Positions 32,177-42,522 of a stretch of 64,000 nucleotides of DNA are shown here, in pieces; the stretch's first letter is position 1; each line of letters begins with the position of its first letter. The notes beneath the pieces were generated by a model. That model did no database searches, was not told the DNA's origin, and saw nothing but the letters and a program-made list of their open reading frames with translations. Source of the DNA: Theristus sp. LFF4_11 (taxonomy: Eukaryota > Nematoda > Chromadorea > Monhysterida > Xyalidae). The position numbers and the translations under genes were made by a program. Location: NCBI GenBank assembly GCA_030248135.1, contig JASANC010001151.1:1-64000 (forward strand). Reading direction: 5' to 3'.

Positions 32177-35100
32177 TCATTTCGACTCATCCTTTTTGTC
32201 GCCTCCCTTGCCGCCCGTTTCATTATCGTCTTCCTGAAAGAACGATTGGTTCATGCGCATTGTGAACGCCTGACATGCTCTGGATCAGATTACACGTGCA
32301 GTGGGAATTTCACCAAATTTCACCGCAACAAAAACTACTGGCCGATCCTGCGCGCCAAAACCACTCCGACTGAGCGATGCTGACCGTTTTGGCGGTTCGC
32401 GCAATCGACGCTTGCACCGGTGCACTGTTAACGTCGACATTGGGCAGGTTGGAGACGAGTGCCTGCAGTTGCTCGGGGTCGTCGATCAGCTCGCCCAGCG
32501 CGGTCGCCTCCGCCTCGCTCACGTCCATCGTGCTCTCGCCATCGGCCGGGCGATCGCTTGCTGCTGCTGTTGCTGCTGGGTTGCCATACAAGCAATAATC
32601 ATCACAGTGCCTGCCACTGAGCAACCCGCAAACGCAGAGACGGGACTTGGACTGCCCGTTTCTGAACTGCACTCTTCATTGGTCAAATGGCCGAACGCAC
32701 AAACTGCACACAATGTTGACTTTGGTTTTTTTTGACTCGCTTGCACAGTTTTCCGATTCAACTGGCAGTGGATTGTCAATGTGCGACGCCAACAAGCAGC
32801 ACAAGTGCTACGCGTGTGTGTGTGCCACTGTGTCGCCAACAAGCAGCACAAGTGCTACGCGTGTGTGTGCCACTGTGTCGCCAACCCACCGCGTGTGTCG
32901 ACGGTGGTGCCAGTGTCCATCATTGACATGCGCAGTGCGTACTCGAGTTGTTGCTCCTCGGTCATCGCCGACCAATCAGCGGCAGCCGTGTCCATCGGCG
33001 CTGCCGCACCGTCGCCTGCAAGCATCACATTCCAATGTATGACCTATTTTTTCAAATGTGTCCCACTGAAATTACGTCATGTGCCGCCAAACATGCGCTT
33101 GCCGTTCACAGCAAACCAGACTTTCCGTTTAGCAGATTTCTTCCCGTAAACAAATGGTGAATGTCGAATCAGCCACACCAAACTGACATTTTAGTGCCTG
33201 TACTTTGACAAACAGGCGTTTTTAAAGCAAATGACGTCGTTTTAGTCCGGACACGTTTGAATACATCCGCAATACAGTTACGGTTTTTTGCTGAACACAC
33301 GATCGGCAACACCAGCACGTTGGTGGACGGTACATCCGATGCTACGTGATGCCGTAATGGACAAAGCCTTTATTATTGTTGCTATTTTCGGAGCAATCAG
33401 TTAGTGGCCTGGCCAATAAACCACTCGATGCCACAGTCGTCCGATAGGCACCGATAGGCTTTCGGCATCACCGTCAGCTGCAGCGCGTTCGGCGAAAAAT
33501 ACACCGCTCACGGGCAACGTGCGTCTGACGTCAAACTGGTGCGATGCACGTTTGCGGCGACAATGAACAACCAGCAGCACAACACGAGGCATCACCGTTT
33601 TTTTCAAAGTGTCGCCAACCAAACCAACCGAGCGTCACGTCCACGGCGCCGCCAACAGCCGCAGCGGGTGCACCCGGCTCGTTGCCGCTCGCCTCGACCG
33701 CCCGACGCGTCTCGGCCTCCTGCCGCTGGCGTTGCTCCTCGAGACTGACACGAAGTGCCTGCAAACTGCATGAAACTGAGAGACTGTGGTGATCGGTGAT
33801 CGCACTGATTGGGGAAAACGATCGCAGTGTTGAACAGAGAGCGCCTCAAAAAGCAGAAATTATGCCATCAAAAAAACAGACAGAACAAAACGAAACAGGC
33901 CGGACCATCGCCAGTTCCGGGTCGTCGTTCGGATCGAACAGTTCGCCGCCGCCGCCGCCGACGCCCGCGGCAGCAGCCATCGCCATCGGCGGCGCGTTGC
34001 CGTCGTCGCCGCGACACACGGCCGACGTGAGCAACGCCTCCGGCAGCGCCGTGCCGCTGGACACGGTCACGAGGTGCGAGTCGCCGAGCGAGTTCGCCTC
34101 GCTGCAATTGTTGTTGTTGTTTGTTGCCGCCTTTTTATCCTTACCCAGCGCCCTTGGGGAAAGGCAGTGTCGCAATTTTTTACTGTCCACCACATGGGCT
34201 GCGACGTTGGAAGCAGTTTTTCTGCTATAGAAGTGGGCGTTGGGCAAGCTGCGCTGGTATGCATGGGCGCGATGTCATCAAGTTCCTCGCCACCGGAACA
34301 GCAATCTTGTGAATCAAGAAAGCCGACGTTTATGCTGCCCGAACCATTGAGCCCCACGCAACCCGGGGCAGCCGAGTGGTCACAAGCGGATTCGAACCCG
34401 GGCCTTCCGATTGCAAGTCCCAAGTGCTATCCACTCAGCCACTTAGCCGGCCCTCACTGCAATTCGCAAACACCCAACCGCAGTTTCATCAGCACAATCC
34501 GGCTGCCTTCAGTGGCCTTCTTGCAGTCAAAACTTTACAACCACAAAACTAGAATCCACACTGTGTGCGAGAGCGACACATCAATTCGATGGTTTGCCGA
34601 CTCCGCACAAAATACTGCAACCGGTAATATATTAGTTTCGTTCTGCATGTGAAGTATGTTTGTTTAAACCTGTCATTTTGTTTCGCAGAATACTGAACAC
34701 AGTTTGTAGCTAAATGCTTTCTGCGATATTCTGCGATAAAAGTGACAGGTTTAAACATACAATACTGTGCCAACCTTCCATTCAAGGTGTCTATGAAGCT
34801 TTTCATCAAATCCTCGTTGTTCGACTCGGATTCGCCGAAGCAAATCACGTCGACGGACACTTTCTCTTTTTTCAGTCGTTTTGCCAGCTTGACCAACTGC
34901 AATTTTTTTATCATTGAGTGACTTTATAATCATAAAACTCAACTGTTTGAGTGACCAAACAAGGAGCTCCCACCCCCTCCCCCCCCCCCCCCCAGCAGCA
35001 CGTACGTCGTCTGAGTTCGCGTGATTCATGGGGCTACCAATGAAGAGAACGATGCGCATTTTCGACTGCTTGTTCTGGCGGTGTTTCAGTGCGAGCTGAG

Positions 35101-35938
35101 CGACACGGATCGAGGCGGCGATGTTGCAGTCGCCGACTGGTTGAATCTGAGAGCACACACAGCATTAAGAGAGAGAGACACTGCACAAAAATCATGAAAA
35201 CACCACAAACGAAATAAGCACACAACAAAATACATACCATTTTAGAATAGAAACAAACAAGACGACGACACAAGCGCAATCAGTCTGGTGGTAGTGCGTT
35301 AGACTGCAGTCTGTGCACTCGGGGGATCGAGCCCCGCCGAGGGGTGTGTATGCACTTAATGACAGAGAAAACTCGATGGGCGCCCTACTCAATGGCGTTC
35401 TGTACGCTTCTCTGGGTTAGCCCTGGCTAAAAACATCGCCTAAAAATCACAACAACAACAATCAGACGAACCTGGTGTAGTTTCATATACAGCTTGCTGG
35501 CGTCTTGCGTCATTGAGCAAAGCACGTCCACTTTCCTGAACCAGAATTGGTTACAAGTCTTACAAAAAAAACGACATGAACTCAACTTGAACTGGCAAGA
35601 AAAGTTTTTGTTGTTGTTGCAAAAAACACGGTGCTTTCGTCTGAATGCAACAACAGCAAAGCTGGCAGCAATCAAGAACGCACGGCGCCATGACGAGCAC
35701 ACCAACGCCGTTCTCGGGGTTGTTGCGCAGTTTGCACTGTAGCACGAGATTGGCGGCGTCCTGCTGCGCCTGCAGCCGCGTCGGCATGAAGTCGCCATTG
35801 CGCATGTGGTCGCTGTTGTCGAAACTGACGCGAACGCCAAGTCCAGTCAGCACGCACAGCTTTTTATTCAACAAGTTTTTCTCGAATTGAAAAATTCATG
35901 AAAATTACTTACCAAATCATCGTACTCTCGAGAACCAT
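32177..35938 (-). CDS. rpn-10: 26S proteasome ubiquitin receptor RPN10/PSMD4
   Basis: Subunit of the proteasome 19S particle that binds polyubiquitin chains. Ten exons: 35913-35938, 35684-35824, 35472-35535, 35006-35146, 34775-34896, 33906-34101, 33629-33758, 32890-33015, 32385-32575, 32177-32233; 1194 nt, 397 aa (human 377). The N-terminal VWA domain is clear: [66 protein letters not shown]1 ([19 protein letters not shown]) is split by the intron between exons 6 and 7. UIM2 is [15 protein letters not shown] in exon 8. The tail has [16 protein letters not shown] and a Lys/Asp-rich end DKKDESK. Exon 6 is unusually Gly/Ala-rich. Introns 3 and 5 carry SINEs and intron 7 a MITE. It lies 307 bp downstream of the L35 gene on the same strand. 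Confidence 0.96.
32785..32889 (+). repeat. Tandem duplication (about 50 bp) at an RPN10 5' splice site
   Basis: Two near-identical units containing AACAAGCAGCACAAGTGC, then TACGCGTGTGTGTG and CCACTGTGTCGCC. The array ends where the 5' splice site of exon 8 begins (exon end 32890). It contains (GT)n runs. Confidence 0.75.
33046..33266 (-). mobile_element. MITE family M2, copy 3 (inverted)
   Basis: TTTTTTCAAATGTGTCCC at the left and GGACACGTTTGAATACAT at the right, with the family body in reverse order relative to the other copies (TGACGTCGTTTTAGTCC near the right end). In RPN10 intron 7, about 30 bp upstream of exon 8. Confidence 0.88.
34110..34451 (-). mobile_element. tRNA-derived SINE family A, copy 2
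   Basis: Same family as 7966-8309. The minus-strand head GCCGGCTAAGTGGCTGAG ends near 34451, and the (AAC)n tail ends at 34110. The flanks CCTCGCTGCAATT (34097-34109) and CCTCACTGCAATT (34452-34464) form a 13-bp target duplication with one mismatch. The duplicated stretch spans the 3' splice site of RPN10 exon 6 (exon from 34101), so the acceptor AATTGCAG now exists on both sides of the SINE. It is in the sense orientation. Confidence 0.92.
35284..35458 (+). mobile_element. tRNA-derived SINE family B, copy 3 (5'-truncated)
   Basis: Starts TCTGGTGGTAGTGCG, lacking about 9 bases of the head, then has the common body and (AAC)n tail. A 7-bp target duplication CAATCAG lies at 35277-35283 and 35459-35465. 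It is in RPN10 intron 3, antisense to the gene. Its tail side is about 12 bp from the 5' splice site of exon 3 (exon ends 35472), and the inserted copy follows the intronic GTTCGT directly with the duplicated CTGATTG. Confidence 0.92.
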
Positions 35939-36151
35939 TTTTGAGAATTCAATGCAGCCTCTGACGTTGAAATTGCAATGCTTTTGAGGACAATCTATAA
36001 TCGATAAAATCTGGACTGGAACAAACAACATTCAAACAAGCAAGTCCCAACCAGTGACCAAGAAAACCAATGCAAACAATAGTCATGGGTCGATATCACC
36101 CGTGGCATCCAACAACAAGCTAAAAGCAACTCCAAGTTGAGCCCGCACAGA

Positions 36152-36157
36152 TTTTAT
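36152..36157 (-). terminator. Candidate polyadenylation signal of L35
   Basis: On the minus strand AATAAA occurs about 90 bp after the L35 stop codon and about 215 bp before the RPN10 start codon. The position is what one expects for a short 3' UTR; not tested. Confidence 0.45.
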
Positions 36158-36245
36158 TCAAAACTGTCGAATAGCAACAATGAACACCGAGACTAGACCA
36201 AAAAGGGCAGTGTTTCGACTGCGCAACAATCCGTTAATTCTGTGA

Positions 36246-37340
36246 TCACCGATTATAAAAGTGTTTATCGACGGTCGTGTCATCAAGCAGCACTTTTCTC
36301 GTCTCTCGTTTCAGCTGTCTGTTCCAATTGTCCATTCGCGGCGAGCGAATGCCGTGCCGAGTGTGATACGGCTCATACGCATCGTCGACGTAGTGCCGTG
36401 GTCGCAGCCAGAACGGCGTCATCAGCGCATCAAGCACCTGCGCACCGGGGGGCCACACAATTTCTGCCGTTTATTTACGACAACGTTGCAGGACACAATA
36501 CGGGCTTACAAACAAACGTTGAAATACTGGAAATTTGTCGAAGCATTGGATCGGTTTCGCGAAACTGCGCAGCTCCTCGAACACACCAGTAAACTGCGAT
36601 GCGACTGCTGGCTTGCCTTGGTGGTGTGCGCCTACGTCGGAACGGAAGCGGAGCTTCTTGGTATCCCACACCGCCAGGTGCAGTCGCTGGCATCCGCCTC
36701 ACAACGGCGCTAAACGCGCGCCATTTCCGAGGAGCTCACCGGAAAAGCAGCCACATTTGACTGCCATGCAGCTGTCGGCGCAACGCCGAGCTGCTACAGT
36801 CAATGTCGCTAATATATGCAACTAGCTGATTGGTTGGTCATAGCAACTCTCAGCGCTGATTGGTTACTTATGAGGTGTTCTCAGTGCTGATTGGTTGGTC
36901 ATCACGTCATTTTTGCGTCATGTTGCATATATTTTTCAGATGGACAATAGAAGCTGCGTCACTCGGCAGCCAGCCAAGCCGCAAATCAACAACAACAACC
37001 GCTCACCTCGCATTGCTCTTTCGTGCACGTATACGCCTGCATCGAGCGATACCGCCAGTACTCGTCTTTCGCATACCTCTGAAACGGAAACGGAAATTTC
37101 TAGAAATCAATCACCGCGATTCGCAAACATACAAAAAAAGCGAAAAACACAAATTGTACGGCCCGCCGAACCATTTTATATTTGCCCGGATGGTTCCGGA
37201 TCCAGAGACCATTGTTGAGGCGCTTGAATCGATCCAACACATCCTTGGCCGGCACCTTGCGGCCGACCTTTGGATCGAAGCGCATGTGATACTCCCACTT
37301 TGGTATGCGAGCGATGCCGCGTGTTTGTTGGTAGCTGGCA
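36246..37340 (-). CDS. mrpl-35: Mitochondrial ribosomal protein L35 (bL35m), 5' exon not found
   Basis: Component of the mitochondrial large ribosomal subunit. The exon 37172-37340 encodes [20 protein letters not shown] and [13 protein letters not shown], matching the conserved core of animal L35 (GKRK-VKAV-RF-RL---WIR). The last exon, 36246-36463, encodes [18 protein letters not shown] and [10 protein letters not shown], matching the L35 C-terminal block, then a 30-residue basic tail and TGA. A middle exon at about 36587-36686 (WDTKKLRFR) fits in phase (0 to 1) but is less sure. The exon at 37340 begins in phase 2, so at least one upstream exon with the transit peptide is missing; I could not place it. 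An AATAAA-type signal on the minus strand lies at 36157-36152, just before RPN10. A repeat (36808-36942) sits in the intron. Confidence 0.85.
36808..36942 (+). repeat. Repeat family with ATTGGTT motifs, copy 2
   Basis: CGCTAATATATGCAACTAGC at the start, then CTGATTGGTTGGTCATAGC, repeated CAGCGCTGATTGGTTA units, CATCACGTCAT, and GTTGCATATATTT at the end. It is nearly the same as 11411-11535. In the intron between L35 exons. Confidence 0.75.
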
Positions 37341-38135
37341 CTGGCAATGAAAGCGAAAATAAAGTGAAACGAAAATCTGCTATCGAATCGACACACACAC
37401 AGGCCGACACACACAAAAAAATCAAAAAAATTGCGCTCATTTTTCAAGAAAACAGCGCTTATTGGCTATGGCTTCAGCTATTTTTCAGTGAAAAAAGCCA
37501 CGCTAATGCTGTTGGCATAGTTTGTTTTAAAGGGGTCTGGGGCCAGATTTATAAAAGCTCAACAGTCCAACAGTTGAGCTCCAACTGTTCCAACCCCTGA
37601 ATAAAATAATGAGTATCGCAGTTTCGTTTTTCGACCTAAACTGATTCACCAATGTCTGCTCTTCAACGTTATGAGGAAACTAAAATTTGTTGATTTGAGA
37701 ATTTATTTTCGCGCTCAGTGGTGTAGCACTATTGAACTGCTAAGTTCTGTAAAACTGGCCCCTGGAGAGGCCGCAGCCGCACCCTAAAACTTTTTGAATC
37801 TACCTTTGAGAGTTTGCTTTGGCTTCGCTACTTACCTTACCAGCCAGCCATTTATCTAAACAAAATCCATGCGAAAGCATGAAATAGGTCAATTTTTATT
37901 CAAAATGGCCGTTTTTGCACACATTTTCAGTAAATGTCGTTGATTTTAAGCCAAACACGTATTTATCTTTGATTTGGAGCGTTTTTTTAAGCATAATGTA
38001 GCTGCTTTTACGTCTTTTTAGCGTTTTTCTTACGTATCTACCTGACTTCAATTCAAATGTGCAACAAACTCAATATAGATAAAAAAAGTAGTTGCAGTTG
38101 CTTCAGCGGGTGCAGGCGAGGGGGGGGGGCATTCA

Positions 38136-38208
38136 TGAAGCAGTATTTAATGACCGCGTAGCTTACCACAGCCACGCGTCACTAACTATTGATTCATGAA
38201 TGCGCCTT
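38136..38208. repeat. TTCATGAATGC palindromic repeat, copy 4 (complete)
   Basis: GCATTCATGAAGCAGTATT at the left and ATTGATTCATGAATGC at the right are inverted, with GACCGCGTAGCT / AGCCACGCGTC inside. About 73 bp, clearly palindromic. Other copies are around the AACS gene. Confidence 0.65.
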
Positions 38209-38639
38209 TACTTCTTCTCACCCGAGCACGTCACGTTAACTCTTCTCCTAACTTCACGTTCCGTTCCGACCCGAGCACCCGCGACGACCCGACTCACCTT
38301 CTTCCAACAGAACTTGAGGAAGCAGCCATCATCATCAAAGCTGCCGACCACGGTTTCTTCACCGTATCGACCGCGGAACGCTCGTGCATTTGGAGCATTT
38401 TCACGTGGTTGAACATTTTATGAGAATCAAACAATCAAGACATTCACATTCTTCCCATAGCCCAACTGAAAACGAGAAAACACAACGAACGAGCAGGGGT
38501 CGCGAGCCCGATTTTTGGCGATTGGGGGGTGCCAAAAAAAATTCAGTGGGGGTGTCAAAATTGCTGGCTGAAATTTTTTTTCAGATAGACAATGGAGCTG
38601 AGCCGAAAAACCTGTTTGATAGAGAAGAGATAGATTCAA

Positions 38640-38720
38640 ATTTTTTGGGGGGGGCCCGGCCCCAAAAAAAAAGGGGGGGGCCCCCCGGGGGGGGGGGGGG
38701 GGCCCCGCCCCCCCCCCCAC
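38640..38720. repeat. G/C and A homopolymer tract
   Basis: Runs of G8, C4, A9, G9, C6 and about G18 followed by C-runs in about 80 bp. A shorter G9 run is at about 38121. Unusual for this AT-richer region. It may be a sequencing or assembly artefact, or a low-complexity tract. Confidence 0.7.
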
Positions 38721-38742
38721 GTCTTCGGTACTGGGTTCAGGG

Positions 38743-39584
38743 TAGGGTTATTAAACAAAAATCAAAATTTTTTTTTTGAGTGATTAAAAAAAACAAAAAT
38801 GCCGATTTTTTTTTTTAATTCGAAAAATTTTTCTCTAATATGCTCTGAACTGAAAACCTCAATTTTGGCACAATTTTTCGAAAGTTCAACAAAAATTTTC
38901 TTTGATACTACCTCGTAAAACCTTTAGCAGTCGATTTTGGACCGTTTTACCGACTGATTTCAGGCTTATACAACATCTGCGATGAAGTTTTTGAGCGTCC
39001 CAAAGGTTGGCTTACCATTTCCGATGCAGATAAGCTGACGATTCGCCTCGCAATCTAAATTTGAGCGTCCAATTGAAAAAAGGAACCATGCAACAGCTGG
39101 ATAAAGTTGTCCTTGGTTTAAACAAAGCACAGACAATAAAAAACAAAACAGAAAAACAGTAACACTTTACCGATCAACACACCTGTTCTTCATCGGTGAT
39201 GCAACTGCTCCGTTTGCAATCGTTACGTTGTCTGGTTGCCGTTTCGTGTCCTGCCGTCGCGACACTTCATCAGATTTGATCGAATTTCAAGCCGGTATGT
39301 GTATTTTCACTTGGGCTGGGTACAATAAGTGACGTTTTGGGGTCAAAACACTAGAAGAGGCATGGTAACGGTTTGGAAAAGGGGTAATTGAGGTCACCAA
39401 AACAAAATCTCCAAAGTTCCGCCATACGGGAGTCATTCCGGAGGCGCTTGCATGTCATATGTGGTTCTTCGAACTCCCTGATTGATTTAGCACAACTTTG
39501 ATTTTTGAAATTTTTTTTCAAAAAAAAATTTTTTCTTTAAAAAAAAAACAAAAATGACGATTTTTGTTTTTTTTAACAACCCTA
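38743..39584. mobile_element. Non-autonomous hAT-like element, family H2, copy 1
   Basis: The ends TAGGGTTATTAAACAAAAAT and TTTTTGTTTTTTTTAACAAC-CCTA are inverted. An 8-bp target duplication GTTCAGGG lies at 38735-38742 and 39585-39592, the size typical of hAT transposons. The 842-bp interior has no open frame of note; the right 300 bp (CACCAAAACAAAATCTCC, CATACGGGAGTCATTCCGGA) match 63633-64000 in opposite orientation. Confidence 0.88.
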
Positions 39585-40483
39585 GTTCAGGGTACGTCAG
39601 TTTAGTCTCACACTCTCCTCACCACGCTCACTTCACTTTTCATCACAGAACCCTAAACAAATTTTGCATTTTCACTTTCAGCACGCTTTCACAGCACAAA
39701 TTCCGCACAATTTCAGTCAGCAGAAATTAAAAAAATATAATTGAACACAACGAACGAGTACTCAATAAGTAATATCTGAACATCAAAAACCAGTGGCGCC
39801 GGGAGGATAAATGCATTGTAATCAGAATGGTGTATCCGTATCAAACAAAACTTTTATCAAAACAAAACAAATATTTTATCTGATTCTCATGGTTGTCAAT
39901 CATTTTGTTCAGTCACGTTGCAGCAACTCTGTTTGTCAAGCGCCCACTGACTGTTGCGTTTGTTGTGCTGCCGCCGCTGCGCCTGTGCTTGACCCGTTCG
40001 CGTGTTCTGTTTGAATGCGGACAACTATGTCGATGGTGTTTGTGACGGTGACGACGTGACGACAGTGACACGCCTCCTTTGTCCGCAACGCTACTTGACT
40101 CGGCACACGACACACGGCGCTCCCGGCTTGATGCGGTTGCACGCTGCAAACACAGACAAAACGAATGGGTGTTGCATTGCAGCATACGCTCATTAGGCGT
40201 CTCAACAACACTACCGGCCCACTCATAAGCGGCCCGGCCCGACATTTGCCTCCATTCAACTTAACGCATTTGCGGCCACTCAGTTGCGGCCCACTAAATT
40301 GCGACCCGTTCGTTTGTGGCCCGTTTTCAATTGCGACTCAGTCAAACAGTTTTTTTTTTGTTATCTGTTCACGCGCTCCTGCTACATTGGCACCACTCAA
40401 AAACGTCAGTTGACATGTGACGCACACATACACGCCAATGGTGCTCTTTCAAGCGTTGAAGTCTGACGGGACAGCAAAAAAAA

Positions 40484-40849
40484 CTAGTGACAAACTTCTG
40501 ACAACTTTCGCAAATTCAAGTGGATCGTTTTGCCAGGGCGTGCGCTCGGCGGCAGAATCAGGTGGATGCTTTCGGGAAGCACGGTTGTCTGGGAAAGAAA
40601 ATTCGATTGTGATTGGTTGCAGAGGTGGACGTTTTTGCGGCTATTGAGACTCCAGCGATCAGTTCGCCCGACCGTTTGTCCTGCGTTTTGTGTCACGTCT
40701 GTCGATTGCGTGCGACCGTCGACTGCGTCGAACACAGCGCCCAAACGTCCGTAGACGCCCGGTTGTGCGTTCAGACGACGACGTCGATGATACGAATACA
40801 ACAACAACAACGAGCCAAACAACAGCAGCAACTCGATCAACACCAACAT
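40484..40849 (-). CDS. Doubtful small membrane-anchored ORF
   Basis: From the ATG at 40849 the frame encodes about 121 aa. It opens with a strongly hydrophobic segment (LVLIELLLLFGSLLLLYSY) followed by HRRRR, as in a signal anchor with a basic cytoplasmic flank. The rest has no motif I recognise. Its opposite strand is rich in CAACAA-type triplets over the hydrophobic part, which could create a leucine run by chance. There is no supporting neighbour or splice pattern. It may be a real exon or noise. Confidence 0.2.
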   Translation of the reverse strand: MLVLIELLLLFGSLLLLYSYHRRRRLNAQPGVYGRLGAVFDAVDGRTQSTDVTQNAGQTVGRTDRWSLNSRKNVHLCNQSQSNFLSQTTVLPESIHLILPPSARPGKTIHLNLRKLSEVCH

Positions 40850-41573
40850 CACCACTAAAAAAACACAGTAATACTTGTCGCCGCTGTTGCTGTGTGGTGC
40901 TGTAAATTCGAAAAACCGTCAGAGTAGAAAACGTCGATTGTTGCTGAACTGTTTTTGCGCGTTTTTTATACCAAAATTTGTTCCGTATGAATTTCAGTCA
41001 TCATCATTGGAATTACCGGCGCCCATTTCAGCTTGATTTTGCTTTGTGTCCCACCTCAGGCAATGTGCGAACCTCAAATGCAGCTAAACTTCCTTGTAAT
41101 TTCCGGTGTGTGCCACGAACCGAATGGGCACAAGTTTACCAGCGTCTACCAGTAGCGTGCCAGTAATTTAATGAACACAACACTCCGTGCCGCCGCATGC
41201 CAGCGACGAGAAACAAAATGCGCAAATAAAGACACACACAATCGAGAGAAGTGCCTTTACAACTAGTGCCCCAAATGTCAACAGAAGCTTTTTGTTTTGA
41301 TTAAAAGACACCGGCAACCGACGATTGATCATAGAAGCGTTGCGGTTTGTTGGGTCATGCAAAGGTGTACATGGACACCCAGTAAGCGCAAGACAAATGT
41401 GATTAGTGCCGTTATGTGACTGGTTGATTACTTTGTTGCGTGCGATGCTAGTAAATGAGCTGAAATACAGTGTATACACGTGTGTGTGCAAGTAAAACTT
41501 TTCAGCCGGCACGCGTGCCAGGTACGCCGGTGCCCTAATAACTTTCTCCATCGCAAAACTGAACTTTGTTGCG

Positions 41574-41575
<2 letters not shown>

Positions 41576-41604
<29 letters not shown>

Positions 41605-41608
41605 GCTG
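41576..41608 (+). repeat. (TTG)n microsatellite
   Basis: About ten TTG units in a row, with a final TGC variant. Confidence 0.85.
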
Positions 41609-42072
41609 TGTGATTGACTTCCGTGAGATGAAATATAGCCTTCAGTATTTATGTCGGGAAATAGCATATGCCCGATGTATACATAAAAGTATGTGCCAAA
41701 GGAATAAATTAACGGAGTGCACACACGGACTCCCCGGAGGAAAACAGTGCCGTCTGGCGGTCACCAGCGCTCCGCTGGCAAAAAGTTGTGTCCGTGTTTA
41801 CCATGGTGCACCGTCAGACTCGCGCTGATCGACTCATTATTTGTTTCCTTTCACCGTTTTTTGTGCTTTATCCTGTTTTTATGTCACTCGAACATTCTGT
41901 AGACTCGTATATGTCACTGTGTAATCATAGCTTTAGTTATGATGGACTTTTTTGTTCTTACACATTAGCCAAAAAAGATATCTGTCAGTTAGACAAGTTA
42001 TATAGCTCGTGAGCATCGAAATTGTCAACTGCATTGCACTTTTATGGACAACCGTGGCAGCGATTAAACATA

Positions 42073-42522
42073 CTGGGTGTGTCAAAAAAACTACAATGGG
42101 CAAAACGACTCGATCGCGTGCTGTAACGTTTTGGTCTAAAATTTGGAATACTCCTTAAGAATGTTTGCCATTAATTGTGTTCAAATTTCAGTTGATAATT
42201 CCGAGTGCATGCATGACGTGGTACAGCAATGCTTTGAAGTTCAATTTTCAAAATCGTTCGTCTTGCATGCGTCGGTCCATTTGCGCACTTTTGAAAGTTT
42301 CTGATAAGGTTCGATCACCAAATGTTAATTGGTCGATTTTTCAGACTTGTCTTAAAAATGTTAGTGCACATACATACATCCATATCTTGAAATTCTCAAA
42401 CGAAATCTTAACACAATCAATGGCAAACAGTTTTCAAACAGTGTTCAAAATTTCAGACCTACATATTAAACACATTCGAGAACGAGCAGGTTTGCCCATC
42501 GTAGTTTTTCTGAGACACCCTG
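42073..42522. mobile_element. Mariner-type MITE, 450 bp
   Basis: The ends CTGGGTGTGTCAAAAAAACT and the inverse of AGTTTTTCTGAGACACCCTG continue into CTACAATGGGCAAA / TTTGCCCATCGTAG, about 33 bp in all. TA lies on both sides (42071-42072, 42523-42524). The interior has no transposase frame. Confidence 0.8.

Noticed and set aside
33401..33622. Additional RPN10 exon in this minus frame
   Set aside because: Exon 7 (phase 1 end) joins exon 8 (phase 1 start) directly and yields UIM1 and UIM2 in order. The frame here has no RPN10 similarity and adds nothing needed.
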